From Bacillota bacterium (GTDB lineage: Bacteria > Bacillota > Clostridia > Christensenellales > UMGS416): a stretch of 64,000 nt of DNA. Made by a program: the position numbers and the translations under genes. Positions 15,717 to 23,586 of the stretch are shown in pieces. Under the pieces are notes generated by a model. That model saw only the letters and a program-made list of their open reading frames with translations, ran no database searches and was not told the DNA's origin. The DNA lies in contig JAEWRW010000028.1 of the NCBI GenBank assembly GCA_023398815.1, positions 168,156-232,155 on the forward strand. Direction: 5' to 3'. The first letter of the stretch is position 1. Each line of letters begins with the position of its first letter.

Positions 15717-16723
15717 GGGTGGCTCCTGTCCTGGGTTTGATCGTGCCAGCTGGAGCGGACGCGCGCGGCCAGCTCGGCGGCGATGTCCTCCAGCGGCAGG
15801 GCGCGTACGTCGTTGGGCGCCGCGGCATGGGGCTCGTGCAATACGGCGTTGCGATCCATCCACACCGACCAACTGCCGTTGCGGGAGAGAGCTTCCAGCC
15901 CGTTGCAGCCACCGCACCCCGCGCAGGGCAGCAGCACACCGGCTGCTGTGCCGCCCGGCAGCGCTGCCAGCGAAAGGAAAAGCTGATCGGCCAGGCAGCA
16001 GCGGGCCGGCAGACCCAACTTCAGAACCAAGCCGCCGGAGCCCTCCAATACCTGGGGGCGGCGGTTGCCGGTGTAGAGGTACACCATGCCAGCTTCCAGT
16101 AGCGTGGTCTCATCAATGGCACGCACTGTGCGGCCGCACATCTGCGACAGGGTGCGGGCAAAATCAGCGCTGTACGCCCGCGCGTGGTGCTGCAGAATGA
16201 GCACCGGCGGTCCTTCCAACGGCAACTGGCGCAGCAGATAGGTCACCGCCACCGGCCCGCCTTTGGCCGCCGCAATGGCGACGACGCGAAGTGTTGTATC
16301 TTGGGCCGCAACGGGCTGGGGCATCGCCATGGCGGCGATGCGCACGCGGGAAGCGAGCTCGGTGCCGAATTGGTCAATCTCACTGTCGCTGCCATAGAGC
16401 GGCAGATACAGAAAGTCAACCGCACCAGCATCCAGCAACGAAAGCGCCATGTCATTGGTGGGGCTGATGGCCACAACGGGCAACCGGGGAAAGCGGCTTT
16501 GCAGTGTCACCAGGGGCACAGGGCGGCGGTACCGCCCGGCGTCCAGCACCACGGCATCGGCCATGCGCGCCGCAAGCGCGGTGAGCATCCCCTCCGGCGG
16601 GACACACCGGCAATGCAGGGCGTCGCCCCAGCGGTCCAGTTCGGCCCCCACGATGCGGCGCACGTCCTCATCGCCGCTCACCACCAGCACCTCGATGCTC
16701 CAGTTGCGTCCCGGCCCCTCCAT
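15713..16723 (-). CDS. CheB-like protein with lost catalytic residues and a CxxCxxC motif
   Basis: A 336-residue protein laid out like CheB. A receiver-like domain (about 8-110) keeps the phosphoacceptor-type Asp61 but lacks the conserved Lys (LYLP instead of TKP). A methylesterase-like domain (about 145-325) follows. The motif equal to GASTGG reads AAAKGG, so the catalytic Ser is Ala153. His179 in LQHH is kept. The loop equal to GMGxDG reads CAGCGG, so the catalytic Asp is Gly271. That loop makes Cys267-x2-Cys270-x2-Cys273. Esterase activity is therefore unlikely, and metal or Fe-S binding is possible. No chemotaxis genes are nearby. It sits between araC and eamA with 1- and 4-nt overlaps. 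Confidence 0.8.
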   Translation of the reverse strand: MEGPGRNWSIEVLVVSGDEDVRRIVGAELDRWGDALHCRCVPPEGMLTALAARMADAVVLDAGRYRRPVPLVTLQSRFPRLPVVAISPTNDMALSLLDAGAVDFLYLPLYGSDSEIDQFGTELASRVRIAAMAMPQPVAAQDTTLRVVAIAAAKGGPVAVTYLLRQLPLEGPPVLILQHHARAYSADFARTLSQMCGRTVRAIDETTLLEAGMVYLYTGNRRPQVLEGSGGLVLKLGLPARCCLADQLFLSLAALPGGTAAGVLLPCAGCGGCNGLEALSRNGSWSVWMDRNAVLHEPHAAAPNDVRALPLEDIAAELAARVRSSWHDQTQDRSHP

Positions 16724-17619
16724 CACTGTCTCCCCACCTGGCGGCGATACTTCATGGGGGAGATGCCCACAGACTTGATGAAGAGCTCGTTCATACGGCG
16801 CTGGTCACTGAAGCCGGCGGCCATCGCCACGTCCTTGATGCTGCGGTCGGTGTTCACCAGCATCTCCTGCGCCTTGGCCAGGCGCACCTGCTGCAGGTAG
16901 TGCATGGGCGACTGCCCCCATGCCTCCTTGAAGGCGCGAACAAAATAGCTGGGGCTGAGGTAGACATAGCCAGCGATCTGGCGAAGGGTCAGGTCTTCGG
17001 TGTAGTTCTCCTCAATGTATGCCCGGGCGCTGTGCATGTATTCACTGATGCGCTGGCCGTGGGGCTCCACCGAACTCTCCCACTGGGCGCGGAGCGCCCG
17101 GGAGATGAGCACAAAGAGCTCCAGCACCATGAGGCGAATCATGAACTCGTATCCTTCGTTGGCCTGGCGCTGTTCGGTGAGGATTCGGTTGATCTGGCGG
17201 GTGACATCGCTCCACAGGCCAGCATTGATGGGCACATACTCGGTGTCGGAGGGGTTGACCAGATAATTGAGAAAATCCTTGAGGGCCGGGGCGTAAATCT
17301 CATTACCAGCGTAGTCGGCAAATTGAAAGCGCATGACGACAATGTCGCAGCTCCCCTCCCCCAGCACGGTGAAACGGTGCAGCATGCGGGGGCGTATGAT
17401 CATTAGGTCGCCGGGGCCCATGGGGGCGGTGCGGTCACCGGCAAAGGTGAACACCGCCTGGCCCTGGCGGATGAACGCCATCTCAAAGCTGTCATGGGTG
17501 CTGAAGTCGGTGCTGATGCGGTTGGCGTCGTGCACCCGCTCCACCAACTCCACAATGACCGGCACAAGGCCTGCGGTCTGCATTGTCTGTTCCCAAATGA
17601 TGGGATTCGGTTGGCTCAT
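16723..17619 (-). CDS. AraC family transcriptional regulator with cupin sensor
   Basis: A 298-residue regulator. The N-terminal half is a cupin ligand-binding domain (FAGDRTAPMGPGDLMIIRP around residues 60-80). The C-terminal 100 residues hold the two AraC helix-turn-helix motifs (LTLRQIAGYVYLSPSYFVRAF and SIKDVAMAAGFSDQRRMNELF). Such proteins usually activate neighbouring sugar or sugar-acid genes. It begins 1 nt after the glycerate kinase stop codon and overlaps the CheB-like gene, so it is embedded in the operon it probably controls. The upstream in-frame extension to 17778 lies inside the kinase gene and is rejected. Confidence 0.92.
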   Translation of the reverse strand: MSQPNPIIWEQTMQTAGLVPVIVELVERVHDANRISTDFSTHDSFEMAFIRQGQAVFTFAGDRTAPMGPGDLMIIRPRMLHRFTVLGEGSCDIVVMRFQFADYAGNEIYAPALKDFLNYLVNPSDTEYVPINAGLWSDVTRQINRILTEQRQANEGYEFMIRLMVLELFVLISRALRAQWESSVEPHGQRISEYMHSARAYIEENYTEDLTLRQIAGYVYLSPSYFVRAFKEAWGQSPMHYLQQVRLAKAQEMLVNTDRSIKDVAMAAGFSDQRRMNELFIKSVGISPMKYRRQVGRQ

Positions 17620-17620
17620 G

Positions 17621-18760
17621 TCAGCGTTCCATCCCCCTGCCAGTTTGAAGGGCCCGGGCCAGCCGGGCTGTGGCACCCTCGATGAGCGCCGCCGCGTTTG
17701 CCATGGATTGCTCCGGCGACAGGGGGCCGTCCGCAATGGCCATGACGCAGTGGATTCCCTGTTGATGCACGGCCTCATACCCAGGCCCTAACCGCCCGGC
17801 GATGGCCGCCACCGGCAGGCCGCCGGCCCGGCGGGCCACACCCACCGGTACCTTGCCCAGCGCCGTCTGCTCGTCCAGGCTCCCCTCGCCGGTGAGGAGC
17901 AGCGACGCGCCGGAGAGCGCCTCGTCAAAGTGTGCGGCCTCCAGCACCACGTCGATGCCGGGGAGCATTTGGGCTCCGCAGTAGCGCATCAGTGCCCAAC
18001 CCAAGCCACCGGCAGCCCCTGCTCCCGGCTGGTTGGCACAGTCCGCCCCACCCCGCGCCGCCACGGCAGCCAGGTGGGCAAGGCAGCGCTCCATGTGCGC
18101 CACGTCGTCGGGCGTCGCGCCCTTCTGCGGGCCAAAGACCGCAGACGCACCCTGGGGGCCGCAGAGCGGGTTGCCCACGTCACTTGCCAACACCATTTCG
18201 CAGGCGGCCAGGCGGGCATCGAGGCCGCTCACGTCAATGGCAGCGAGCCGACACAGATCACCGGGGGCAACAAGCTCGCCCCCCTCGGACAAGAAGCGCA
18301 CGCCCAGCGCCCGCAGCAGACCCATGCCGCCGTCGTTGGTGGCACTGCCGCCGATGCCCACGATGAAACGGCGACACCCGGCGTCCAGCGCGGCCCGCAC
18401 CAGTTCACCGGTGCCATAGGTATCGGCCCGCCGCACATCGCGGCGCTCGGTCGGCACCAGCGCAAGCCCAGAGGCCCTTGCCATCTCGATGACGGCGGTG
18501 TTGTCGGGCAGCAGGAGCCAAGCCGCTTCCACCATGTCGCCCAGCGGGCCGCGCACGGCACAGCGCTGCCAGCTGCCTCCACAGGCGGCCTGCATCGCTT
18601 CCAGTGTTCCCTCGCCGCCATCGGCCACCGGCAGTAACACCAATTCATCCCCCGGGCAAACGCGAGCCCACCCCCGCGCCATGGCGCGAGCCACCTCATC
18701 GGCGGGGCAAGAGCCTTTGAACTTGTCGGGTACAATCACAACCTTCATGCGCAGATCCAT
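17621..18760 (-). CDS. Glycerate kinase (GarK/GlxK family)
   Basis: A 379-residue cytosolic kinase that phosphorylates D-glycerate, normally to 2-phosphoglycerate. The N-terminal KVVIVPDKFKGS and the central glycine-rich signature IGGSATNDGGMGLLRALG are diagnostic. The substrate comes from glucarate, galactarate, glyoxylate or serine routes in other bacteria. None of those enzymes is present here. It is the first gene of the six-gene operon continuing into araC. The start at 18760 is used; an in-frame ATG at 18748 is an alternative, and both have only weak ribosome binding sites. Confidence 0.92.
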   Translation of the reverse strand: MDLRMKVVIVPDKFKGSCPADEVARAMARGWARVCPGDELVLLPVADGGEGTLEAMQAACGGSWQRCAVRGPLGDMVEAAWLLLPDNTAVIEMARASGLALVPTERRDVRRADTYGTGELVRAALDAGCRRFIVGIGGSATNDGGMGLLRALGVRFLSEGGELVAPGDLCRLAAIDVSGLDARLAACEMVLASDVGNPLCGPQGASAVFGPQKGATPDDVAHMERCLAHLAAVAARGGADCANQPGAGAAGGLGWALMRYCGAQMLPGIDVVLEAAHFDEALSGASLLLTGEGSLDEQTALGKVPVGVARRAGGLPVAAIAGRLGPGYEAVHQQGIHCVMAIADGPLSPEQSMANAAALIEGATARLARALQTGRGMER

Positions 18761-18838
18761 ACCATCCCTTATGATTCACACACGACAACAGGGCGCGGCG
18801 TGAACCGCTCCCCGCTGTTACATAGGTGGTTAACGATC

Positions 18839-18844
18839 AGTATA
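18839..18844 (-). promoter_or_regulatory. Extended -10 element upstream of the glycerate kinase operon
   Basis: The minus strand reads TGGTATACT, an extended -10, 79 nt before the start at 18760. No consensus -35 is present, which fits activation by the operon's own AraC protein. Confidence 0.45.
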
Positions 18845-18905
18845 CCATTTGCACGATGCCGAGGAAAGCGGCATCCGTCACATTTTGACACAAATCACCG
18901 GTTCC

Positions 18906-19925
18906 TTATGCCCTGCGCGGCCACTGGGCTAGCATTTTCTGAATTTGAGGAAGCGGTTGCACGCCCTGCCCGCCCAACAAGCAGGCCGCCGCGCCCGCAC
19001 CCAGGTCCATGGCTGCGGCCACGTCCCACCCGTGATGCAGGCCGTAGAGCATGCCCGCGCAGAAGGCATCGCCCGCACCCACGGTGGTGCGGATGTACCC
19101 CACCGGCAGCTGCAGGCTGGGCCGCACGGCCACCGTGCCATCGGCCTCAACACACCAGGCACCTTCCGGCGTGTGGATGGCAACCAGCCGCCGCACGCCC
19201 AGGCCAAGAAGCGCCCGGCAGATGGCCACAAGGTTGTGGCGCAGCAGGGTGCCGTTACCGTCCCGCGCGGGGATATCCACAATGCGGGACGCCTCAATCT
19301 CGTTGACGATGAGGTAGTCACAATGGGGAAGGCTGGGCCGGACGATCGCGGCAAAGCGGTCACCCTCCTCCGATACCACATCCATGGAGGTGACAAAGCC
19401 GGCCTCGGTGGCTATGGCCAGTGCCCGAGCCATGCCGGTGCCATATTCTGGGTCGGGGGCATCCAGTGCGTCCAGCAGCAGCGCGTAGGCGATGTGAAAG
19501 AGCCCGCAGCCCTCATAGGCCGTGAAATCCAGATGCTCCACCCCAAGGTGGGCATTGGCCCCCCGGGCGTGGAAGAACGTGCGTTCTTTGGTGCCGCTGT
19601 CGGTCATCACATCGGTAAAGGCCGTCACATCGTCGCCGAGGCGCGCTACACCACTCACATCCATACCAACGGCCGCCATCTCGCCCAGCACCCAGTCGCC
19701 GTTGGCGTCGTCGCCCACCAGGCCCACGCCCACCACCCGTTGGGTTGGGTCCATGCGCCGCAGCGTCAGGCCCATGTTGGGCACCGAGCCACCAACCGAC
19801 CGGCTGACCGAGGAGATGCTGGCGAGCATCCCCGGCCGCGGAAAGCGATCGATGTGTTTGATAGTGTCCACCACGATGTTGCCGGCCAGCACAATGCCGG
19901 CCCGATTGGTTTCTCCCTCTCCCAT
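18906..19925 (-). CDS. PfkB family carbohydrate kinase
   Basis: The ATG at 19925 follows GGAGG and gives 339 residues. The ribokinase fold is shown by the N-terminal AGNIVVDTIK, a GGSVPN substrate loop and the C-terminal anion-hole/catalytic motif VGAGDAFCAGMLYG, whose Asp is the base. It phosphorylates a free sugar, sugar acid or nucleoside. It lies upstream of the glycerate kinase operon with a 145-nt gap containing a promoter-like element, and downstream of a GH32 enzyme. A fructokinase role is plausible from that neighbour but unproved. The in-frame extension to 20135 is non-coding. Confidence 0.9.
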   Translation of the reverse strand: MGEGETNRAGIVLAGNIVVDTIKHIDRFPRPGMLASISSVSRSVGGSVPNMGLTLRRMDPTQRVVGVGLVGDDANGDWVLGEMAAVGMDVSGVARLGDDVTAFTDVMTDSGTKERTFFHARGANAHLGVEHLDFTAYEGCGLFHIAYALLLDALDAPDPEYGTGMARALAIATEAGFVTSMDVVSEEGDRFAAIVRPSLPHCDYLIVNEIEASRIVDIPARDGNGTLLRHNLVAICRALLGLGVRRLVAIHTPEGAWCVEADGTVAVRPSLQLPVGYIRTTVGAGDAFCAGMLYGLHHGWDVAAAMDLGAGAAACLLGGQGVQPLPQIQKMLAQWPRRA

Positions 19926-20044
19926 ACCATCCTCCAGCCGGCAAGGCCGGCAGTATAAATCATGAATTGGGCTCACCAGGATGCGACTGCTCCCCCGAGC
20001 CACCCAGATATCCCGTTCATCCACACATTCCGTGGGCGGGCGTG

Positions 20045-21430
20045 TCAACCCAGGCGGTTGACCACGAAATGGTTGAGCACGCACTCTCCGGTGAGCTCCG
20101 CGCTCAAGCTGTGGTTCTCCTCCACCGGGTAACACAGGGCCGAGAGCAACACCCGCCCCTCCTGCAGGGCGATCTCCACGGCGTTATGGTCGACGACGAC
20201 GCGCAGCCCCACCGGTACCCCCGGCACCAGCGGTGCGGTGAGTGGCTTCGAGAAGACCGGGTGTTCGCAGGCATTGCGGCCTGGCAGCCGTTCAACCGTG
20301 GCCGTCATGGCGGCGGTGTCCACTGTCAGGCGCAGAGCATCGCACAGGGTCAGCACCCACTGGCCCTGCCCCGTCAACTCGCCCTGCAGCACGGCCACAT
20401 GGCCCATATCGGCGCAGTGGAGCTGCCGCGTGGCAGCGGCGGCCTCCCCCGCCCGCACCAGGAGCGTGGTGCGGCGCAGGCCATCGAGCTCCCTGCAGGT
20501 CTGCTGGGTCAGCATCGGGCCGTCGGGGCCCTCCACCAGCGCCAGCTCCCGTGGCAGGCTCATCATGCCGCGCCAGCCCTCCGCTGGGGTGGCGTTGGCA
20601 TAGACCCAGGAGTTGAGCCAGCCAATCCACACCGTGCGGTCCTCGGCCCCCTGAAAGGTGATGGGCGCGTAGAAATCGAGCCCCCAGTCTGCCAGCCGGG
20701 GCTCGCCCTGTGGTGTGTAGCGGTAACCGTCGAAATCGCCTACGAAATACTTGACGCCCTGCACGCCAAGCGGCCCGCCGGTGGTGACGCTCAGGGTGAA
20801 GATCCACTTCTGCCCATCCTTCCAGGGCAGCGGGAAGAGGTCAGGGCACTCCCACACGACATCCCCCAGTGCCGGCACCGGGCCGAACTCGCTGGCAAAC
20901 TGCCACTTCCGCAGGTTTGGCGAGCGGTAGAGCCGCGCACGATCACCACTGGCCACCACCATGACCCAGCTTTGGGTGGGTGCGTGCCAGAAGACGCGTG
21001 GGTCGCGGAAGTCCCGAGAAGCAGGCTCGGCCACCACGGGATTGCCTTGGTACTTCTGCCAGGTCTGGCCACCGTCCACGCTGTAGGCCAGGCTTTGCCG
21101 CTCACCGTCGTCGCGGTGGCTGGTGTAGGCCGCCACCAGCGGCGTCTCCCCCACCGCGCCAAAGCCAGTGGTGTTGGCCTCATCGACCACTGCTGAGCCG
21201 GAGAAGCACATGCCCAATTCATCTGGTGCAAGCGCAATGGGCAGGTGCTCCCACTCCAGCAAATCGCGGCTAACGGCGTGACCCCAATGCATGGGACCCC
21301 AAACGACGTCGTCGGGGTAATGCTGATAGAACAGATGGTACTGCCCGTCGTGAAACAGCGTACCGTTGGGGTCGTTGATCCAACCCTTGAGAGGGGTGAA
21401 GTGCAGCAGCGGGCGTTCAATGGCAGACAT
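20045..21430 (-). CDS. Glycoside hydrolase family 32 (sucrose-6-phosphate hydrolase/beta-fructosidase)
   Basis: A 461-residue five-blade propeller enzyme with a C-terminal beta-sandwich. All three GH32 catalytic carboxylates are visible: the nucleophile Asp20 in WINDPNG, the stabiliser Asp143 in FRDPR and the acid/base Glu194 in ECPDLF. It cleaves beta-fructosides such as sucrose, sucrose-6-phosphate or short fructans. There is no signal peptide, so it acts in the cytoplasm on imported sugar. No transporter or PTS gene is linked. GGGAGG precedes the ATG at 21430, and the longer frame to 21637 is rejected. The PfkB kinase 119 nt downstream may phosphorylate the fructose released. Confidence 0.92.
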   Translation of the reverse strand: MSAIERPLLHFTPLKGWINDPNGTLFHDGQYHLFYQHYPDDVVWGPMHWGHAVSRDLLEWEHLPIALAPDELGMCFSGSAVVDEANTTGFGAVGETPLVAAYTSHRDDGERQSLAYSVDGGQTWQKYQGNPVVAEPASRDFRDPRVFWHAPTQSWVMVVASGDRARLYRSPNLRKWQFASEFGPVPALGDVVWECPDLFPLPWKDGQKWIFTLSVTTGGPLGVQGVKYFVGDFDGYRYTPQGEPRLADWGLDFYAPITFQGAEDRTVWIGWLNSWVYANATPAEGWRGMMSLPRELALVEGPDGPMLTQQTCRELDGLRRTTLLVRAGEAAAATRQLHCADMGHVAVLQGELTGQGQWVLTLCDALRLTVDTAAMTATVERLPGRNACEHPVFSKPLTAPLVPGVPVGLRVVVDHNAVEIALQEGRVLLSALCYPVEENHSLSAELTGECVLNHFVVNRLG

Positions 21431-21470
21431 GGCAACCTCCCAAGTCGTTGTGGTGGTGACAGCATCGTTT

Positions 21471-22346
21471 CTATAGCAGGTCGTCGAAGGGCGCGGCGAC
21501 GGTGAAACGCTGGCCCGCCAGCTCGACCAGGGGCGGGTATGCCTCGGGTGGAAATTCAAACCCCAGGGCACAGGCCCACAGCATCTGCCGGCGGGCCTTA
21601 TTCTGGCGGTTGAAGGCACGGTCGCCGTATTTGTCATCCCCCAGCAGCGGGTGGCCCAGGTGGGCCAAGTGGGCGCGGATCTGATGGGTACGGCCGGTGT
21701 GCAGGCGCACCTCCAACAGCGACCGGTCGCCAGCGGTGCGCAGCAGCGTGTACTCGGTCACGGCGGTTTTGGCTCCCCGCCGAGGGGTGTCAGTGACCGA
21801 TACCTCCGATCGTGCGGCATCCTTGCTGAGGTAGGCTGTGCGCACGGCGTGGGGCGGCTGAGGCGTTCCCCGCACCACGCAGTGGTAGGTTTTTTCGATG
21901 CAGCCGGCCTCCATGGCTGCCCGGGCTGCCTGCTCGGCGGCGACATCGCGTGCCAGCAACACCAACCCTCCGGTCTGTACATCCAGCCGGTGGCAGGCCA
22001 ACGCAAAGGGCTCCTCCCCCCGTGCCGCCAGCCACGCGCTAACCAGCGTTACCATGTCCACAGAACCTTCCTCCACCGTGGGCACACCGGCGGGCTTTTC
22101 CGCCACGACCACCCGGGCAGAGTGATGCAGCACCCGCAGGCGGGCGGCGTCCAGTACGTCGTCGGGCAGGTAGACGGCCACCTCGTCACCGGGCGAGAGC
22201 GGCACATCCTCGCCGGTGCGCTGGCCATTCACCCGCACATCGCGCCGCTCCAGGAGCTTCCGCAGCCGCCCCGGCGACAGGTTGGGCCAATGCACCGCCA
22301 GCAGGCGCCGCAGGGTGCCGGGTTCGGTTGCCGTCAGCGTTCGCAT
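21471..22346 (-). CDS. RluA-family RNA pseudouridine synthase
   Basis: A 291-residue enzyme that isomerises specific uridines in rRNA or tRNA. An N-terminal S4-like RNA-binding region (about 10-60, SPGRLRKLLERRDVRVNG) precedes the catalytic domain with the Asp in HRLDVQTGG and the GRTHQIRAHL motif. The exact target uridine cannot be assigned. It lies 40 nt upstream of the GH32 gene on the same strand but is functionally unrelated and probably just co-oriented. A hairpin at 22413-22445 separates it from the duplicated oxidoreductase genes. Confidence 0.92.
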   Translation of the reverse strand: MRTLTATEPGTLRRLLAVHWPNLSPGRLRKLLERRDVRVNGQRTGEDVPLSPGDEVAVYLPDDVLDAARLRVLHHSARVVVAEKPAGVPTVEEGSVDMVTLVSAWLAARGEEPFALACHRLDVQTGGLVLLARDVAAEQAARAAMEAGCIEKTYHCVVRGTPQPPHAVRTAYLSKDAARSEVSVTDTPRRGAKTAVTEYTLLRTAGDRSLLEVRLHTGRTHQIRAHLAHLGHPLLGDDKYGDRAFNRQNKARRQMLWACALGFEFPPEAYPPLVELAGQRFTVAAPFDDLL

Positions 22347-22412
22347 GGCTCCTCCTCGTCAACAGCACTACTCTACCACAGCCGGCCGCTGCGGGAAAGC
22401 CATTGCGATACA

Positions 22413-22445
22413 CGAAGGCCCCGGAGCGTCCGTCCGGGGCCTTCG
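22413..22445 (-). terminator. Strong hairpin downstream of the duplicated oxidoreductase genes
   Basis: A perfect 13-bp GC-rich stem (22413-22425 with 22433-22445, loop of 7) starts 10 nt after the stop of the Gfo/Idh/MocA gene. It lacks a clear T-run, so it could terminate weakly or protect the mRNA 3' end. Confidence 0.55.
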
Positions 22446-22454
22446 GCTGTGTAG

Positions 22455-23561
22455 TTAGTCCAGCTGACCGTCTGCCAGGCCAGTGGGCAGCGGAGCGGGC
22501 TGGGCGCAGGTGCTCTCCATCTGGTAGACCCGCCCCTCGCGGCTGGCGTCGTGGAAGGCCTGCATCAGATCCTGTACGTGGGCAGTCAACTCCACCCCGG
22601 CACGGGGCTTCCGACCTAGGCGGATGGCCTTGGCCATGTCAGTCAGGCCGAGGCCACGGCTGTTCTCAGCATAGCTATGGGTCAGTTCCACATCTTCCCA
22701 TGCCTTGGTTTCACTCCGGTAGAGCCGCACCGGGCCGCCGAAGGTGTTGGGGTCGGGGACGCTCAGCGTGCCCAGGCTGCCATAGATTTCGATGCGGGGC
22801 AACTCGGCCGCCCAGACGTCAAAGCTCGTGATGATCGTGCCGATCGCGCCGTTGGCGAAGTTCAGGATGCCCGCTACATGGGTCGGCACCTCAACCTCAA
22901 TCGTCTGACCATTCTTCTTCTCGCTAGTGATCGTGCGCGTCGGGAAGCTGATGCGCGCGGAGCCTGCAACGCTGGCAACCGGACCCATCAGGTTCACGAG
23001 GGCCGTGAGGTAGTACGGGCCCATATCAAACATCGGGCCGCCTCCGACCTTATAGAAGAACTCCGGGTCGGGGTGCCAGCCCTCCGGTCCGTGGCCGGTC
23101 ATAAAGGCCGTGGCCGCGACCGGCGTGCCGATGGCGCCGTCGTCGATGAGCTTGCGGCAGGTCTGTATCCCTGCGCCCAGGAAGGTATCGGGCGCGCCGC
23201 CAGCCAACAGGCCCTTCTGCGCGGCCAGCTTCTGTATCTTCCTGCCGTCCTCCCTCGTGATGGAGAGGGGCTTCTCCACATAGACATGCTTGCCGGCCTC
23301 CAGCGCCGCCAGGCACAGTCGCGCGTGGTTTGGCGGCTGGGTGATGTTCAGGACGAGCTCGATCTCCTCGTCCTTCAAAAGGGTCTCGCCGCTTTCATAG
23401 GTCTTGGGGATGCCATATTCGCGGGCCGCCTTCTGCACCCGCTCCGGAATGAGGTCAGCCACGGCCACGACCTCGATATCCACAAAGCGCTGGGTCAGGT
23501 TTTTCAGATAGATTCCACTGATGTTGCCGCAGCCGATGATGCCAACCTTTACCTTTTCCAT
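22455..23561 (-). CDS. Gfo/Idh/MocA family oxidoreductase, tandem copy A
   Basis: A 368-residue NAD(P)-dependent oxidoreductase. The Rossmann motif GIIGCGNISG opens the protein, EKPLSI is the family signature near residue 95, and the segment GGGPMFDMGPYYLTALVNL belongs to the substrate domain (DxxxYxxxxL-type active site). Copy A differs from copy B at about 24 of 368 residues by hand comparison. The start at 23561 has GGAG at proper distance; in-frame ATG/TTG codons upstream lack one. It is the last gene of the ThuA - copy B - copy A operon. The substrate is unknown, but related enzymes make 3-keto-glycosides. Confidence 0.88.
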   Translation of the reverse strand: MEKVKVGIIGCGNISGIYLKNLTQRFVDIEVVAVADLIPERVQKAAREYGIPKTYESGETLLKDEEIELVLNITQPPNHARLCLAALEAGKHVYVEKPLSITREDGRKIQKLAAQKGLLAGGAPDTFLGAGIQTCRKLIDDGAIGTPVAATAFMTGHGPEGWHPDPEFFYKVGGGPMFDMGPYYLTALVNLMGPVASVAGSARISFPTRTITSEKKNGQTIEVEVPTHVAGILNFANGAIGTIITSFDVWAAELPRIEIYGSLGTLSVPDPNTFGGPVRLYRSETKAWEDVELTHSYAENSRGLGLTDMAKAIRLGRKPRAGVELTAHVQDLMQAFHDASREGRVYQMESTCAQPAPLPTGLADGQLD

Positions 23562-23586
23562 GTTCTGCTTCTCCATTTTCTCAGCG

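Noticed and set aside
15713..16723. A functional chemotaxis methylesterase
   Set aside because: Catalytic Ser and Asp are replaced and there are no che, mcp or flagellar genes in the window.
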